Counted from the stretch's first letter, positions 23,524 to 36,096 are shown. The stretch: 64,000 nt of DNA from Myxocyprinus asiaticus (GCF_019703515.2 NC_059348.1:22988156-23052155); one strand, 5' to 3'. Numbers and translations: made by a program. The notes: generated from the letters alone by a model not told the origin.

Positions 23524-24855
23524 TTAAAAAAATAGTTCACCAAAAATGAAAATGTTGTCATCATTCACTCACCCTGATGTTGTTCCAAACCCTTATGACT
23601 TTCTTTCCCTGTCCATGTTAGAATGTTAGTCTCAGTCACTACTGACTTTCTTTGTATTTAAAAAAAAAGATGCAATGAAAGGTGGCTAAAACTAATACTG
23701 GTAACACTTTCTATGAAGCCCATATTTATAATGCATTGTAAAGGCATTATACATGCATTATAATGTCTCATAATACACCTTATAATGAGTTATAACTTCT
23801 CATAAATAATTATAACTACAGTTATAATACATTATAAGACTTCCCCTATTCATAGTTATACTAAAGAGTATAATGCATTATGCAGTGCAGTATAATGCAT
23901 TAGAACACAAGCAACATCCAATTTTATCATATAAGATAATCATATAAGTGCTGTCATGCAAAAGCAGCATAGTGTAAACAGTCAAAAGGCTTTATGACAC
24001 AATCATATTATAAGTGGTCTTTGCCTGCTTTAAGTAAAGTTACAAAACCAATATCTTCTTATAAACAGTCATAACATAAACTTGTAACATACAATAAATT
24101 ACAAGTCAGACTTATACAATGGAAGTTATTTATCAAATAAATCTCCAAATAAGATTCACAAACATTAAAGTTTATTGAACAGAGTCCAGTATAGAATCAG
24201 TTAGATTTTTTTTTTTTTTATTATTATTATATATATATATATATTTTTAATATTATTATTATTATTGGGTGTGTTTACACCCAAGAAGATCAGCTACATG
24301 TGTGATCAACATACATATGTTTCTGATATATTTTAACCTTAAGTTTTTTGTAATATCTGAAAATTTACATTGAATGGGTGTTATTTTGTATTTTGTGCAT
24401 GTGTAATGTATATAATTTCCAGTTGTAATGTCTTATAACCACTTAAGAAATATCTTATGGATGTTTATAAGAAGACATTGCTTTTATCACTTTACTTAAA
24501 GCATACCTATTATAAATATTACAAATATATATAATACATTATAACTTCTGCAGATAAAATCAGATGTTTCTGGTGATATAATGCATTCTTTTCTAAGGTA
24601 TAACTATGAATAGGTAACTATTATAATGAATTACAATTGTGGTTACAATTATTTATGAGAAGTTATAACATATTATAAGGTGTATTATGAGACATTACTA
24701 ATGCATTATAAATATGAGCTTCATAGAAAGTGTTACCCTAATATTCTACCTAACATCTCCTTTTGTTTTCCACAGAGGGTGAAAATTTGTACGGGTTTGG
24801 AACTACATGAGTGTGAGTCATAAATAATTTTTATTTTGGGGTGAACAATCCCTTG
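23524..24855. mobile_element. Angel-like MITE split by a second element
   Basis: Left half starts TTAAAAAAATAGTTCACC; the right half ends TTTTGGGGTGAACAATCCC. The two halves pair as a fold-back once the GGTAACAC element at 23700-24737 is removed. Confidence 0.7.
23700..24737. mobile_element. GGTAACAC inverted-repeat element, copy 2
   Basis: Ends GGTAACACTTTCTATGAAGC and, in reverse, GGTAACACTTTCTATGAAGC, identical over 20 bp. Flanks CTAATACT (23692-23699) and CTAATATT (24738-24745) differ at one position. The interior repeats TTATAATG-like words and includes a T run with ATATAT near 24210-24245. It sits inside an Angel-like MITE. Confidence 0.85.
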
Positions 24856-25389
24856 AACTTCATCAAAGAAATTACAGCTTTGCAACACTGCAACAAATGC
24901 AATTTGCCAGTTGCAAATAAACCCAAGCAGTCAGTGAAGCTAGTTCAAATGACTGCTTGGAAAACAATATGGATGATTTGCATACTATTACATAATCATT
25001 ATTTTTGTGTTAGCTCAATGTAAAAGCATCTTAATTCCCTCTCTGAAACAGGTGGGATAAGATATTGATTTTTATGCAATGAAAACGTCATGACACAATA
25101 TTACATCAGAAGGTTGCAAGGCTGATTGAGCAGGACTCACTTATCATCAAACAACAGGAAACTGATAAGGGATCAGTTTTTTCCAAATGCTCTGTTGTTG
25201 AGTGACTGAGGCCATTCTCATGCAAGAGCTCTCATCTCTGCTGGTCTTTCCCAGTATGCTCTCTATTATAGAGCTAGGTTGAATTTTACCATGGTTACAT
25301 AACTGCTGTCTGCATGAATAGATCTCCTGCAGCTCATCTTTCCTTAATCTCTCTTCTGCTTGATTACTCTTTCTCCTTCTCTCTTTCTC

Positions 25390-25396
25390 TATATAA
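25390..25396 (+). promoter_or_regulatory. Candidate TATA box
   Basis: TATATAA follows a pyrimidine-rich CTCTTTCTC tract and precedes a repeat-free GC-balanced stretch. A start about 30 nt downstream (near 25420) would give a first exon that runs to CTGAACAG followed by GTAATA at 25639. No downstream coding exon was identified, so this may be a non-coding transcript, a relic, or chance. Confidence 0.25.
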
Positions 25397-25420
25397 GCCC
25401 CTCCCTGACTCACTCACTCA

Positions 25421-25638
25421 AGCTGAGGACACAGAATAGCTTGCTTATTCACATACAACAAACGACACACATTACGAGCAACAGCCATGGTCCAGTTCAG
25501 AGTGGAACGAGAGGGCTAAGGACCCCGTCTCTCCCTCAGGGGAGCAAGAGGATTTCAGACATGAGAATGAAGCGATACTGTCATGAAAAACACCCAAACA
25601 CACACCAGCTTCCTCACAGTACATCTTCATCTGAACAG
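25421..25638 (+). other. Possible first exon of an unknown transcript
   Basis: Sequence downstream of the candidate TATA box lacks repeats. An ATG in good context (AGCCATGG, near 25487) opens only ten codons; a second ATG at 25560 stays open to the candidate donor CAG/GTAATA at 25638/25639. An Angel-like MITE begins 8 bp later. I do not recognise either peptide. Confidence 0.2.
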
Positions 25639-25645
25639 GTAATAG

Positions 25646-26491
25646 TTAAAGGAATAGTCCACCCAAAAATTAACATTCTGTCATCCTTTACTCCCTCTCG
25701 TGTCATTCCAATTCTGGACAACTTTCTTGTGCGGAACACTAAAGGAGAAATTTGAAAGACTGTGCTGTTAGCTCTTTTCCAGGCAATTACAATAAATGGG
25801 CAGTGAAGCTTCCAATCTTCAAAAAGAACATAAAAGCACCATAAAAGTACCATAAAAAGGCTCACTTGTGCCCTATATTCCAAGTCTTCTGAAGCTTTGT
25901 GTGAGAAAAAGACAGAAATTTAAGTCGTTATTCACTGATAATCTTCCCCACCAGATAGATGTTAACTGCTGTGACCAGATAATTGTGTCAGTCAATCACA
26001 ATTGCTTACTAGAGAATCGGATCAGTCTAATTTGTGAACGAATCCTTCAGACCAGTTTTGTGAAGCACATCAACCGATTCATTGAAATGCGACAACTCAA
26101 AAGAACGATTAATTCACAAATCAGACATCTGTCTTTAGAACACTCATTAACATGCCAAGGACAGCTAATGTTGATGTCAAAATTTTCAGTGAAAACCAAC
26201 TTAAATTTCAGCCTGTTTCTCACACAAAGCTATTGCATGGCTTCAGAATACTTGGAATACAGTGCACAATGATTACAGTCCTTTTATGATACTTTTGTGC
26301 TCTTGCGTACTTTTTGAAGGTTGAAAGTTTCAGTCCCCATTCATTCTAATTTCATGGAAAAGAGTGAAAAGCAGTCTTCAAAATCTCTCCTTTTGTGTTC
26401 TAAGGAAGAAAGAAAGTCACATGGGTTTAGAACGGCATGAGGGTAAGTAAATGATGACAGATATTTCATTTTTGAGTAAATTATTCCTTAA
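25646..26491. mobile_element. Angel-like fold-back MITE
   Basis: Starts TTAAAGGAATAGTCCACCC and ends with the inverse (TTTGAGTAAATTATTCC then TTAA). TTAA is present on both sides. 846 bp, non-coding. Confidence 0.7.
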
Positions 26492-28904
26492 ACATCAGCT
26501 ATCAAAAAACAATTCAACTGTAATATACTTCAGTTTTATTTATTGTAATCAAATTAAGGCTAAATTGATTTTTTAAAAAGTATATTTTTTCCAACAAAAA
26601 TATCATGTCTTTTCATTGACATTTTGAAAGTTCATCTGCAACAAATGTATTTTCTAACTAAGCATAAAATCTCATTACTAATACTGTTTTTGAACCTATT
26701 CAGATTGAAAAAATAATCTCTAATAAACAGTGCACATGACACAGTCTGTCAGTTACGACTACACATAAACATTTGGAGATGAGTGTATAAAAGGACCGTC
26801 CAAGACATCATATTTTAGAATGGCTCTTTTTATATAATATCATAAGGTTGCCATGTAAAAATGAAATGTGCAAACATTAACTGTTAACTCAGTTCAACTG
26901 TTGCTTATAATTTGTAATAAACAAAAAGAAAACAAAAAAATTTTAGAAAAAAGTAGCAAAATAGAAGCATTTTCACCAGTGGTCTCAGACATTTGGACCC
27001 CATTTTAAAAGAACTGATTGACAACTATTTCTCGCAAGCAATACAAATAGAATTTACTTGAATAAACAGACAAAATACTACCTAACATTTTTCACTCTTT
27101 ACAGGAAAATCAAATATAAGTAATTAACCAGTACATTTAAATGAGTGATTGCCATGCATTGTTATTATGCACTGTTATGCAACATGCATTTGTTGCTGTA
27201 TTTTGCTTGTCTTTTTTTGCCTTGCAGCTGCATATTCATTGTTATCCAGGAGGATGACCTTCACCCTGACCTTTGCATTCCACAACATAACTATATTACA
27301 TAGCTGCATTACTCCAGCATGGTTTACCATCAAATCTGCTGTCCCCTTAAACAGTAAATCATTATCTATGGTCATGGTAGACTGTGTATGACGATGTGGA
27401 TTGGCACGTGACTTATCATATTTATACTTGTAATGTGCCATAAAACAGTAACTCCAACATGTTGCTAACATCTGGATCAACACATGAACACATTCTTAAG
27501 AGAGCTCATGCTGTGTACTGACCCCCCAAGACAGGCTGTTTAGTGAAGAGAATTTACAGTATGATGTCCTGGTGTTTTTAAGTGTCCTGGAGTGACTCTG
27601 TAACTAAGACTGGTTTCAGAGAAGACCGCTGAAATAAAAGACAGTCTTGTCTTTGAAGTGTTGCAGATAAGCACGAGTGCATTCAGTGCACAGTGCATTC
27701 AGAAACTAGGGCATGGCCAGATAAACCCTTACACAGAGATACTTGCACTTTAAGAGGAACCACTATTTGTTCTTTGATCAGAACATGTGACTTAAGAGAC
27801 AAATGTGGGGAAGGAATCTGAGTTGTGTATTACATCATGAGGTGACACAATGGGCTAGAAAAAACAGAGATAACAATGTAAGAGTAGTCTCTAAATTAAT
27901 CTAAATGACCTTTCTAGTATATAAAGTCCTGCCCTGATATCTCTGGACTAAGACATGGTGGTAAATTTACATGCATTATACTGACGAGAGATAAGGGAAT
28001 CACTCCTTTCTTCACTAGTGCTCTTAAGCTATGTAGAGTCGCATTAGATAGATATGATTGTAGTAAAAGGCATGGTTCAAATACAATCTTCCTTACCTGC
28101 AAAGTATGCCAGTTTATTACACAATAAATATGAAGTGATTAGCAGATAATAAAGATTTTTTCATTTTGTTAGTCCTCAGGCTAGTAACATAGCAATCTTT
28201 AGAGTAAAAAGATGATACATTTATACACACACAAGACATACACATACACAAGATTGTCTATTATGGAGGATGCAAGTCAATGTCTCAATTTGTTTACTAA
28301 ATGAAAAAAAAACTATCCTGAAATAAAACAAAGAGGGATAACAGAGTGTTTTGATCCATCTACAGATGTTTGTTGGATATAGTTTTGAATATTTACCAAG
28401 CTGACAGAGGATTTAGAGGATTTAGATTTACAAATGTATATGTAAACTGTTGGACAGTATGTGTAATACATACGACACTCTCTGACTTTTTCATTTTTTT
28501 AATTTCCACCAAAACACATTTGAAAACAGAAAACAGGTTAGCATTGGTTGATATTATCACACGTGTTATTCACTGTGACAGTAATATGTAATATAGACTG
28601 TTGCACATTTGTGTATGTCATGTGCAACTGTTGAACGATTCATTTTGATTATATATCTACATATGCATATTAAATCTAATTCTTCTGCATAGCAATTTTA
28701 CTGAAATTATAAAATAGCTTTAATTATCAGCTAAAAGGAACCAGTCAAGACAAAATATATACATATATATTTTGTAATTTCAGGTGAGGGTATAATAAAT
28801 GTGTGTCTACCATCCTCTGGTGGCAAAAAAGTAGACACTACCACAAACAAACAAACTGCTAATGAAGTTGATTTATAAACCAAAGCAGAAGAGCAGTGAT
28901 CAGT
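26492..28904. other. Intergenic DNA, no gene seen
   Basis: AT-rich, without long frames or clear repeat ends. Near 27255-27274 a TGACCT is repeated with 6-bp spacing, a possible nuclear-receptor binding cluster. Near 27500-27800 the composition is more balanced. Confidence 0.45.
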
Positions 28905-29445
28905 GCCTGGTAGATTACTTCTGAAATGCAATCCAATACTGATTACAAATTACACAACTTAAATTGTATTCAGTTATGTAATCTTTTTGATTGCACTTTT
29001 TAGGTAGTTTTATTTTACTTATTAGTATTTTGGATTACTTGTTGCATATTTTGGTGAAAATCCAGTTAACACTCCATTCATTAAACATTACTAAACATAA
29101 AATCCAACAGAAACTTGCTATTTGAGTAAAACCTAGGTGCTTAAACGGTCATAACAAACACTTAGAACATGATTGTATTTTTAAATTTTAAGAGAATTGT
29201 TGTTATTTGGGAAATTTAAAACAAATGGGATTTGACTTTGTATTATACAGCCCTGAAATCAGTACATTACACTCTAGTTACTGCTGAAAGTAATATAATA
29301 AATAATGTACTCATGTTATCTGTATAAAAGTAACTGTATTCTGATTACAAACATTATAAAATGCAATGTAATTCATTTACAAGTACTTTATTTTTGCAAT
29401 CTGATTATGTAATTCAGATAACATGCAATCCATGACTGTGCAGCA
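28905..29445. repeat. Probable fold-back DNA repeat
   Basis: Left part has GCAATCCAATACTGATTACA and the right part inverse-like CTGATTATGTAATTCAGATA and GCAATCCATGACTG. The pattern resembles fish elements built on ATTACTTGT/GTAATC words, but the ends are not sharp and no target duplication was found. Confidence 0.35.
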
Positions 29446-29676
29446 TTTGTGAAGAGATTTACAGAAAAAGTCTGTGGTGTACTAGTGAAGTGTATTAGTA
29501 AAGTCATTCATAATTAATATTCATATAATATGATTAAATTGAGTAAGTATTTTTTTAAGTTTATCTAATAACCACATGGTAATGATTCAGATATGACTAT
29601 AATATTTGAAGCTTCTAACCTGTAGTTTTATCAAAGCCTGGAGGAGGCGCTGTCCGTCAATGAATCCGACTAAAAC

Positions 29677-29871
29677 AGTGTTTCCTTACACTGGTCATGG
29701 AGTTCAAAACTGCACACTGCACATTTTGGATGTCTCCCTGATTAGACACACCCAATTCAAGTCATGGAGCTTCTGCTAACTAATATGTTGAATCAGCGTT
29801 AGATTCAGAGTTAGGGAGACATCTAAAATGTGTAATGTTGATACTTCAGGACCACGGTTGAAAAACACTCA
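29677..29871. mobile_element. Short inverted-repeat MITE
   Basis: The first about 65 bp (GTGTTTCCTTACACTGGTC through ATTTTGGATGTCTCCCTGAT) pair with the last about 65 bp read in reverse (GTGTTTTTCAACCGTGGTCC through ATTTTAGATGTCTCCCTAA). About 195 bp; no coding content. Confidence 0.65.
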
Positions 29872-32800
29872 CTGCACCAAAGAAAAAAGCAGCTTGTGAT
29901 GAAGTGACTTAGCTCAAGCGTTATCCCTGAACTACAAGAACATAATAAGAAGATATGGGGAAACTTAGTTTTCTTTAAAAAACCTTCTTCTTAGTGAATA
30001 AAATAAAAGACTGTAATACTTTTATTTTCATTCTGATCATTGAAAAAATAACTGACCTCAACCAATGTGCTGAAAATTGAAATAAATTATGTTCTATGTA
30101 AAATTTAGATTTTTTTTTTCTTTTTTTTTTTTTTTAAAGATGTTTGTTTATCATGGGCCAGACAATTAGAAAATCAGATCTGTGGCCAGTTTTATACTTT
30201 TAATCTGCTACCAAACTATCGTCTACCAATATAGTTTATATATAATAATATATAATAAATAATGTTTTATATATACAGTATATATAGTAAGAAAGTCAAC
30301 ACTCAAAAAAATTAAATGTTTTAGCCTATTTTTAGGACGTGTACAGCACATTTTCATTTCATAACAAAATTCCATAAAATTGAATTGTGTAATTTTTAAC
30401 AAAATAAATGTCATTAAACTTAAAACATTTTGGGTTTTATTTAGTTAAAGGTTACTCTTTTTTTATTACACTGAAATACGTACATTTTGAAATAATTTTT
30501 CGAGTCAAATTGAAGCAAATGTATTTGATTTTTTAGAGGTTATGAAGCTTAATGAGATATAAAAGTAAGTCATTTTGTGACAGGAATTTCTATTGTCCAT
30601 ATCCCAGTAACACAATTCATCCCATAGTAGCATAAGTGTCTATGACAAATAAGTGAACAACTCTTTTAAGAGGGCTATCCAAATCACTATAGCACATCTA
30701 TGTCAGTCAAGTGTTTGGCTCACCCTGTACATGCAATAAGCTTATTTGTCTACTCTGTCCATTTAAAGCAACTTGTATGGGAAGGGTAATGCCCTCTCAA
30801 ATGACAACTTTTCTCTTTATGTAATACCTTCCAAATAGTGTGTCTTCTAACTGAACTCTACATCAAAGCACACAGTTTCTCATTGTTTAAAATGACAACT
30901 ATTTGAGCCAGCATTTAAGAATGTTGCTTTTAATGTACAGTATATTCTGTCATGCCAGTTAAACTGTGTACAATTATAATGTCATTATACATTTTACAAA
31001 AGCACAATTTAATTTTGTAATGATTTTGTTTTTAGTGCCAACAATACTAATAACAAGTCACCATTCATACGTCATTTTACTCAACATGGCTTATTACCAA
31101 AATAATAGTAATCTAAACCTCAACTCATTGCACCTCTCTTCATTCAAATACCACTTAAATACCTTTGAAAGAACGCCAAGAAAAGAAGAAAACAACACAA
31201 TATCTCTGAATGTACAATAATTATACATGATCAAATGTTCTCAGTGGATATTTGAGTAGCCCTCACTTGTTTGATCCTGAGATCACAGTCATTAAGGCAG
31301 CATTCAATTCATTCAGACTGGTACAGCACATGTATAGATGGCAAATAGCAGCATACAAAAACAGGTGGGACATAATCAGTCCATAGAGTCCAACGTTATG
31401 TAAAGACAACGTTTCCAGGGTCCACTGTCCAACATCTCCTTTCCCGATATTTCTCACCTGGAATGTTCACACTCTCGAAACAAACAGGTGAACCATTGAG
31501 TTTTGGGTTTAATGTTGCTCTTGAATTGTTTAAAAAAACACGGAAATATTGTTGTTTTTTCCATGGCAACAGTGCGCTGTTTGTAAGCGTGCAGTTCTTG
31601 TTGCGCTTTACCAAATACTGACCCATATGCCCATTTGATTTACAATAAAGATACTCCAATACATTACACAGATAAAGGTGAACATTAAAAATGTAATCAC
31701 TACAATGACAGAATTACAGATGCATTGGCACTCAAAAAAAAAAAAAAGAAAACAAAGTACAGAATTATATTATAGGATAAATCAGCCCTTTCTGCTGTTT
31801 TGAGGTGATGAATATGATAATAGAGGGGAAACTTGCACTAAACTATCCCTTTAATTTAGTTACTTTTACGAGCTTTATTTTGATAATCTGTATTGTGGCA
31901 ATGGTTTAAGCTAATTAGATGATGTCCTTTGCTTTTTTTATGAGTGTGCTAGTGATTCTGCCACAGAGTCAAAGAAAGCTGATTTGAGATGACCTCTCTG
32001 ATAGAATCAACATGACGGAAATTGTTTCACTGTTTGGCTTGAACCATCAGCGCAGGTCAGTGATGGAGGGCATGTTTGAGCTCTTCATTTCAAAGGGCAA
32101 AGGAAAACTAGAGGGAAAGGAAGTAAAATAGAGAGAGAGTGACAGTTTGGGGAAAAATACAGTGAGCAGTTGTAAATATGCAATCTTATAATAATATTAA
32201 ACATAAGACGGAAAGATACATGGGGAGAAAACAGCCTTTGGCAATTACAAGGAAAAGAGAGATATTGGTTTACTTGGCAGCATTATAAACCACAGTGTAA
32301 AGGTTTGCGGCTATTTCTTTTACAGATAAATAGGCTGTTGGTTCATTAAATAATGTCACAACTCTCAACAACAACAAAATGCAACAATAGTATGAGTACA
32401 GCACAATAACTGGGTCTGCTTAAATGCATATTTGTTGGCAAATCTGGGTTATCGCAAAACTTACCCTAATGCATTTTTCCATGTGGAAATTTAGTTGTTT
32501 TTATTCCGCACATCATCGGTACTGCTTAGTAACCTAATTTTCAAGAGTCATGATTTAATAGAAAATGTCAGAGCTTTTACACAGTGTCACGGCTTATTTG
32601 CGCATCCGAAAAACACCAAATCCAAAACACTTGGTCATAGAAAGTCATCAAAAAAGGAACACTCGCAGCCAAATGTATTTTTAGCATTGAACTGACTTAA
32701 AATACTGACATGTTTAAGAGAAAATATACAACATCTCCATCATGGCTATTGGCAGTTCAGCCATGGTTGAATTCAGATGAATTCTGTTAACATCCTACAG

Positions 32801-33077
32801 CGTTTTTTTCAGTTTGTGCACTGACATAGAACAGTCCTCCTCAGTGTCTTTCTCTGCTGATTCACTGGTTCTGTTTCTTCGGCTCACCTCCAAAGCCATC
32901 TTTACACAACAGCTGATTCTGTCTCTTTTGAGCGCAGTAACTGTGAATGCTCTGAGTAACAGTGGCACAGTATGAATATGTGAAACACACCACAGTAATT
33001 CAACTTTCAAGGCTCTCTATCTCTCTCTTCGGATATGGGAGCATAAGAGAATACAAAGCTATTCATATGCTGTCATT
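29872..33077. other. Intergenic DNA 3' of tmem275
   Basis: AT-rich to about 31900, with T-rich runs near 30110-30136 and ATATAT-like text near 30236-30290. From 31930 to 32400 the sequence is repeat-poor and less AT-biased, so it could hold regulatory DNA; nothing specific is seen. Confidence 0.45.
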
Positions 33078-33083
33078 TTTATT
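33078..33083 (-). terminator. tmem275: Candidate polyadenylation signal of tmem275
   Basis: On the minus strand AATAAA occurs about 180 nt after the stop codon at 33260, a normal distance for a short 3' untranslated region. Later hexamers may also be used. Confidence 0.4.
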
Positions 33084-33259
33084 AGACACACATGGCACGG
33101 ACCTCACAGGAACGTTTTTCTGTTATTGCACCTCATGGCATATGCCAGCTGTGACAATCAAATGGATTCTCCACACAAACCGCTGTCTTCCCTTCTGCAA
33201 ACCTATTTACACAATGTTAAACCAGGCCTTTCTCCACAGAGCAACCTAAACCGACAGCC

Positions 33260-33910
33260 TTAAGTGGCGGCACAGTCAGAGGGCAAAGTGAGCTGGACCA
33301 CCCCTCCACCCCCTGTAGAAGCCGAAAAGGCTGCCAAAGCTGAATTGGGTCCATTGGAATCCATGGTGAAGAGCTTGCAGGCTCGTGGAGGGACGTACTC
33401 TGGGGCAGGAACAGTCGCATTGGTGGCATTGGCCGGAGCCTCTCTCTCTGGACTGGAGGCGTGAGAGGAGCAGGGTGAGTTGGTGGGGCTGAGCTGCACC
33501 GCTGTGGTGTCCTGCATCGTGTGCTCACTGGTTTCAATCTCAAATGCTGCACCTCCACCCAACCCACCTGCTCCTCGACCCATGAAGCCCAAACCACCAC
33601 CTCCCTTGGACCGGCGAGAGCTTTGAGGAGGAGGCAACCGACTGCAGATGCAACAGGCTCCGAAGAAGGAGAACGCCACCAGTAGAAGTATAGGTCCAAT
33701 GATGATTGGAGGATTGCTGGAGGGCACAAGCGTGCTAAAGGCAAAAGCGCCAACCAAGGTGATGTTGATGCCTGCCAACATAATGCACAATCCACATGCA
33801 CAGCACAAGGCTGGAGAGGGCAGACCCTGAGGACGGGATTTCCTTTTCTTGCGGCTCTGGGTCTCCTTTTTGGGAACTGACGTGCCAGAACTCTGCTCGC
33901 TGCAAACCAT
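33260..33910 (-). CDS. tmem275: Transmembrane protein 275-like, two-pass membrane protein
   Basis: A 216-residue frame whose whole coding part lies in one exon. ATG at 33910 has good context (G at -3, G at +4); the frame is open further upstream but no ATG precedes it there. Residues 14-26 are strongly basic (KKETQSRKKRKSR). Two membrane segments follow: about 34-57 (ALCCACGLCIMLAGINITLV) and 69-90 (IIIGPILLLVAFSFFGACCI), both rich in Cys and Gly. The tail has a Gly-rich linker (103-121), an acidic/Thr motif FEIETSEHTMQDTTAVQLSP and Pro/Ser-rich sequence to the C-terminus. I recognise the membrane core as TMEM275, a protein of unknown function; the neighbour kncn fits the mammalian gene order as I recall it. 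The exact molecular role is unknown. Confidence 0.7.
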   Translation of the reverse strand: MVCSEQSSGTSVPKKETQSRKKRKSRPQGLPSPALCCACGLCIMLAGINITLVGAFAFSTLVPSSNPPIIIGPILLLVAFSFFGACCICSRLPPPQSSRRSKGGGGLGFMGRGAGGLGGGAAFEIETSEHTMQDTTAVQLSPTNSPCSSHASSPEREAPANATNATVPAPEYVPPRACKLFTMDSNGPNSALAAFSASTGGGGVVQLTLPSDCAAT

Positions 33911-34005
33911 ATCGGCAAGAGTCACAGTCACAACCCCATCAGCAAACTGGTGAAGAAGAGCATTGCTTCTTCGAGTGATTACTTCACACACAGCAGGGAG
34001 GCTAC
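33911..34005 (-). other. tmem275: tmem275 5' untranslated part of coding exon
   Basis: The sequence TGCGCTACAG then GTAGCC gives a plausible acceptor with the exon starting at 34005. The leader contains an upstream ATG that opens a short out-of-frame uORF ending before the main ATG. Splicing to the exon at 35138 is inferred from splice-site quality only. Confidence 0.4.
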
Positions 34006-34119
34006 CTGTAGCGCAGAACGGAAATGAATGTCAGAGCCACAAGCGTAGTTTGTAAGAACACAGTTAAGTATATTTCTTGTGCACCAATGCCTCATTAATC
34101 AACAGTCACCGCACTCAGA

Positions 34120-34660
34120 AAAACAGATTTTGTGGCATAATGTAGAGGCTATAGTGAGGCACTTACAATGGAAGTGAATGGGGCCAATTTTTGGAGGGTT
34201 TAAAGGCAGAAATGTGAAGCTTATCATTTTATAAAACTACTTTTGATAAAACTTGTGTATTATTTGAGCTGTAAAGTTGTTTAAATCATCGTTTTTGCGG
34301 CGGACTACTATTCCAGGTGGATGAACTTCTAGTTATTTGTCACCAGTGTTCATGGCAACAAAGTTGAAAAATTGGATTGTACTGTACACAGAAATGGTTA
34401 TTAAGCAATTCTGTCGAACTAAAGTCATGTTAGCATGCGTATGTTTTGTGGTAAACTTTTGAAACAGTGAGTATTTTAAGGATTAAAGATTGGCCCCATT
34501 CACTTCTATTGCAGGTGCCTCACTGTAACTCAGATTTTTCCTTTTTTTTTTTTTTTTTTTTTTTTTTTGAAGAAGAAGAAGAAGAAGAAGAATAAAAGGA
34601 AATAATTTTTTTTGTGGTTGTCACCATTATGCCACAAATGCAGTTTGTGGCTGCTGTAAT
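34120..34660. mobile_element. MITE related to the one at 55.3 kb
   Basis: Contains TTTGTGGCATAATGTAGAGG, GTGAGGCACTTACAATGGAA and near the other end GGCCCCATTCACTTCTATTG and GCCACAAATGCAG in inverse arrangement, all shared with 55306-55908. Outer ends are degraded. It lies in the inferred first intron of tmem275 and holds a T run and (GAA)n near 34540-34592. Confidence 0.6.
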
Positions 34661-34736
34661 TGTGCCGGAGATTTTTGTTTTCGAAGGAAACCTTAAAAGA
34701 CCAAGGTCACATTTTGGGCAGTGTGATAGGCTACTG

Positions 34737-34831
34737 CAGATAATGTTGACTTTTGTAAGACAAATTGCTTGTTATGTTCCTCAATTGTAAGTCACTTGGA
34801 TGAAAGACTCTGCTAAATGACTAAATGTCAA
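34737..34831 (+). repeat. Retroposon 3' tail (LINE/SINE type)
   Basis: Second copy of the tail described at 22186: GACAAATTGCTTGTTATGTT then GTAAGTCACTTGGATGAAAG and CTCTGCTAAATGACTAAATG. Confidence 0.65.
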
Positions 34832-34877
34832 TGCCTTGAAATACTGGCACAAGAAACCAAGGTAGCTAAACATTTAA

Positions 34878-34908
<31 letters not shown>

Positions 34909-35137
34909 GTCACCAATTGCTTAAGTGTAAAGGTAATCTGTAAAAATACATATGTAATAGAGGAGCATCCTCGATGCTCCTTTCACCCCTACCGACTGTG
35001 AGATATGTGGGTAAAGACAACCATTTAAAAAACATATATGAGCTTTTCTGATGGCACGCTGCCATATGAAAATCTGAAACACATGCAGTGATTTAGAAAG
35101 ATTATCAACGTGTCTTTAGCCAGCATAAAGGTCTTAC

Positions 35138-35420
35138 CGCTTATTAATCGACGTGCAGAGGAATTACATAGGTTTGATGGAGGTCTCCCGTTTAATAAGA
35201 AACATGACGTCTCTGTTAAGTCTAAAACACCGTCTTCAAAAAGACGCTGCGACGATGTACGACGTCTTTCCCGCTGGTTCCGCTGTCATCCGCCACATCT
35301 GCCTGACTCATCTTCTCTTCAGAGCTCGTGCTGTAACAACACACACCGATATACGTCGTCGTCCGTCCTGTTCCACATGCTGCGATCAAGTAACAGAACG
35401 ACAAGATTTCTTTCTAGAAA
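35138..35420 (-). other. tmem275: Candidate untranslated first exon and promoter of tmem275
   Basis: About 280 bp unusually rich in CpG for this AT-rich window (ACGTCGTACATCG, GGACGGACGACGACG). On the minus strand it ends AAGCG followed by the strong donor GTAAGA (35137-35132), which would pair with the acceptor at 34006. It contains an ATG (near 35330) opening a 29-codon frame that stops before the donor, so a uORF rather than the main start. The 5' boundary is a guess. Confidence 0.35.
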
Positions 35421-35920
35421 CGATTTAAAGCTGTTATAAAGCAGAAAGTAAAGCACTGGGTTGAGTAATTTTAGGTTTGTCGTGTTGAACAATAGCGTGT
35501 TGGCAGTAACAGGTTGCGATGAAGCCTGTATATTGTGGATAAGTGTAGTGCCTCCAGTGAAACACAGGAGTGAATGTGTGCATGTGTTCAGACAGTGTGC
35601 AGGGAGGAGGAAGCCTCTCATCATGATTGCCGTGTGGACAGCTCCCAGTGCTGAACGCCGGTTTCTGGTAATAAGCCAAACGACCACTTTAGATAGAGAT
35701 AACTGAACCCAACAAAGAAAATCTTTACTAAAAAAACGCCATACAGTAGTTTCCAGCAACATAAATAAGTACAAATAAAAAATAAAATAAAAAAGGCCAT
35801 ATTTAAAACTGTAAAAAAAAAAAATTGTGTATACGTAAAATTGTGTGGAATTAGAATGACAGAAAGATTCAAGTGTAAGATCTTCTTACACTGTTTGAAG
35901 GAGATCCTATATAAAATTCT

Positions 35921-36096
35921 GGTTGCACTTCATTTTACAGGACTGTTCTACATTTACGTACTATATCATTATAACATCTGCAGTAATTACTTTATTTACC
36001 CATATTAAGTACATGTAGTTACTTAATATTACACAGTACTTTCTTGGGTAAGTACACTGTAAGTATACTGAAAGTACTGTAAAATAAAGTGCCACC
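35921..36096. mobile_element. Short inverted-repeat MITE
   Basis: Left end GGTTGCACTTCATTTTACAG; the right end in reverse is GGTGGCACTTTATTTTACAG. The interior is AT-rich with GTAAGTACA-like words. 176 bp. Confidence 0.6.

Noticed and set aside
33217..33918. A 233-residue frame overlapping tmem275 on the same strand
   Set aside because: It lacks family signatures and is in another frame; the frame with two clear membrane segments and the FEIETSEHTMQDTTAVQLSP tail is the real one.
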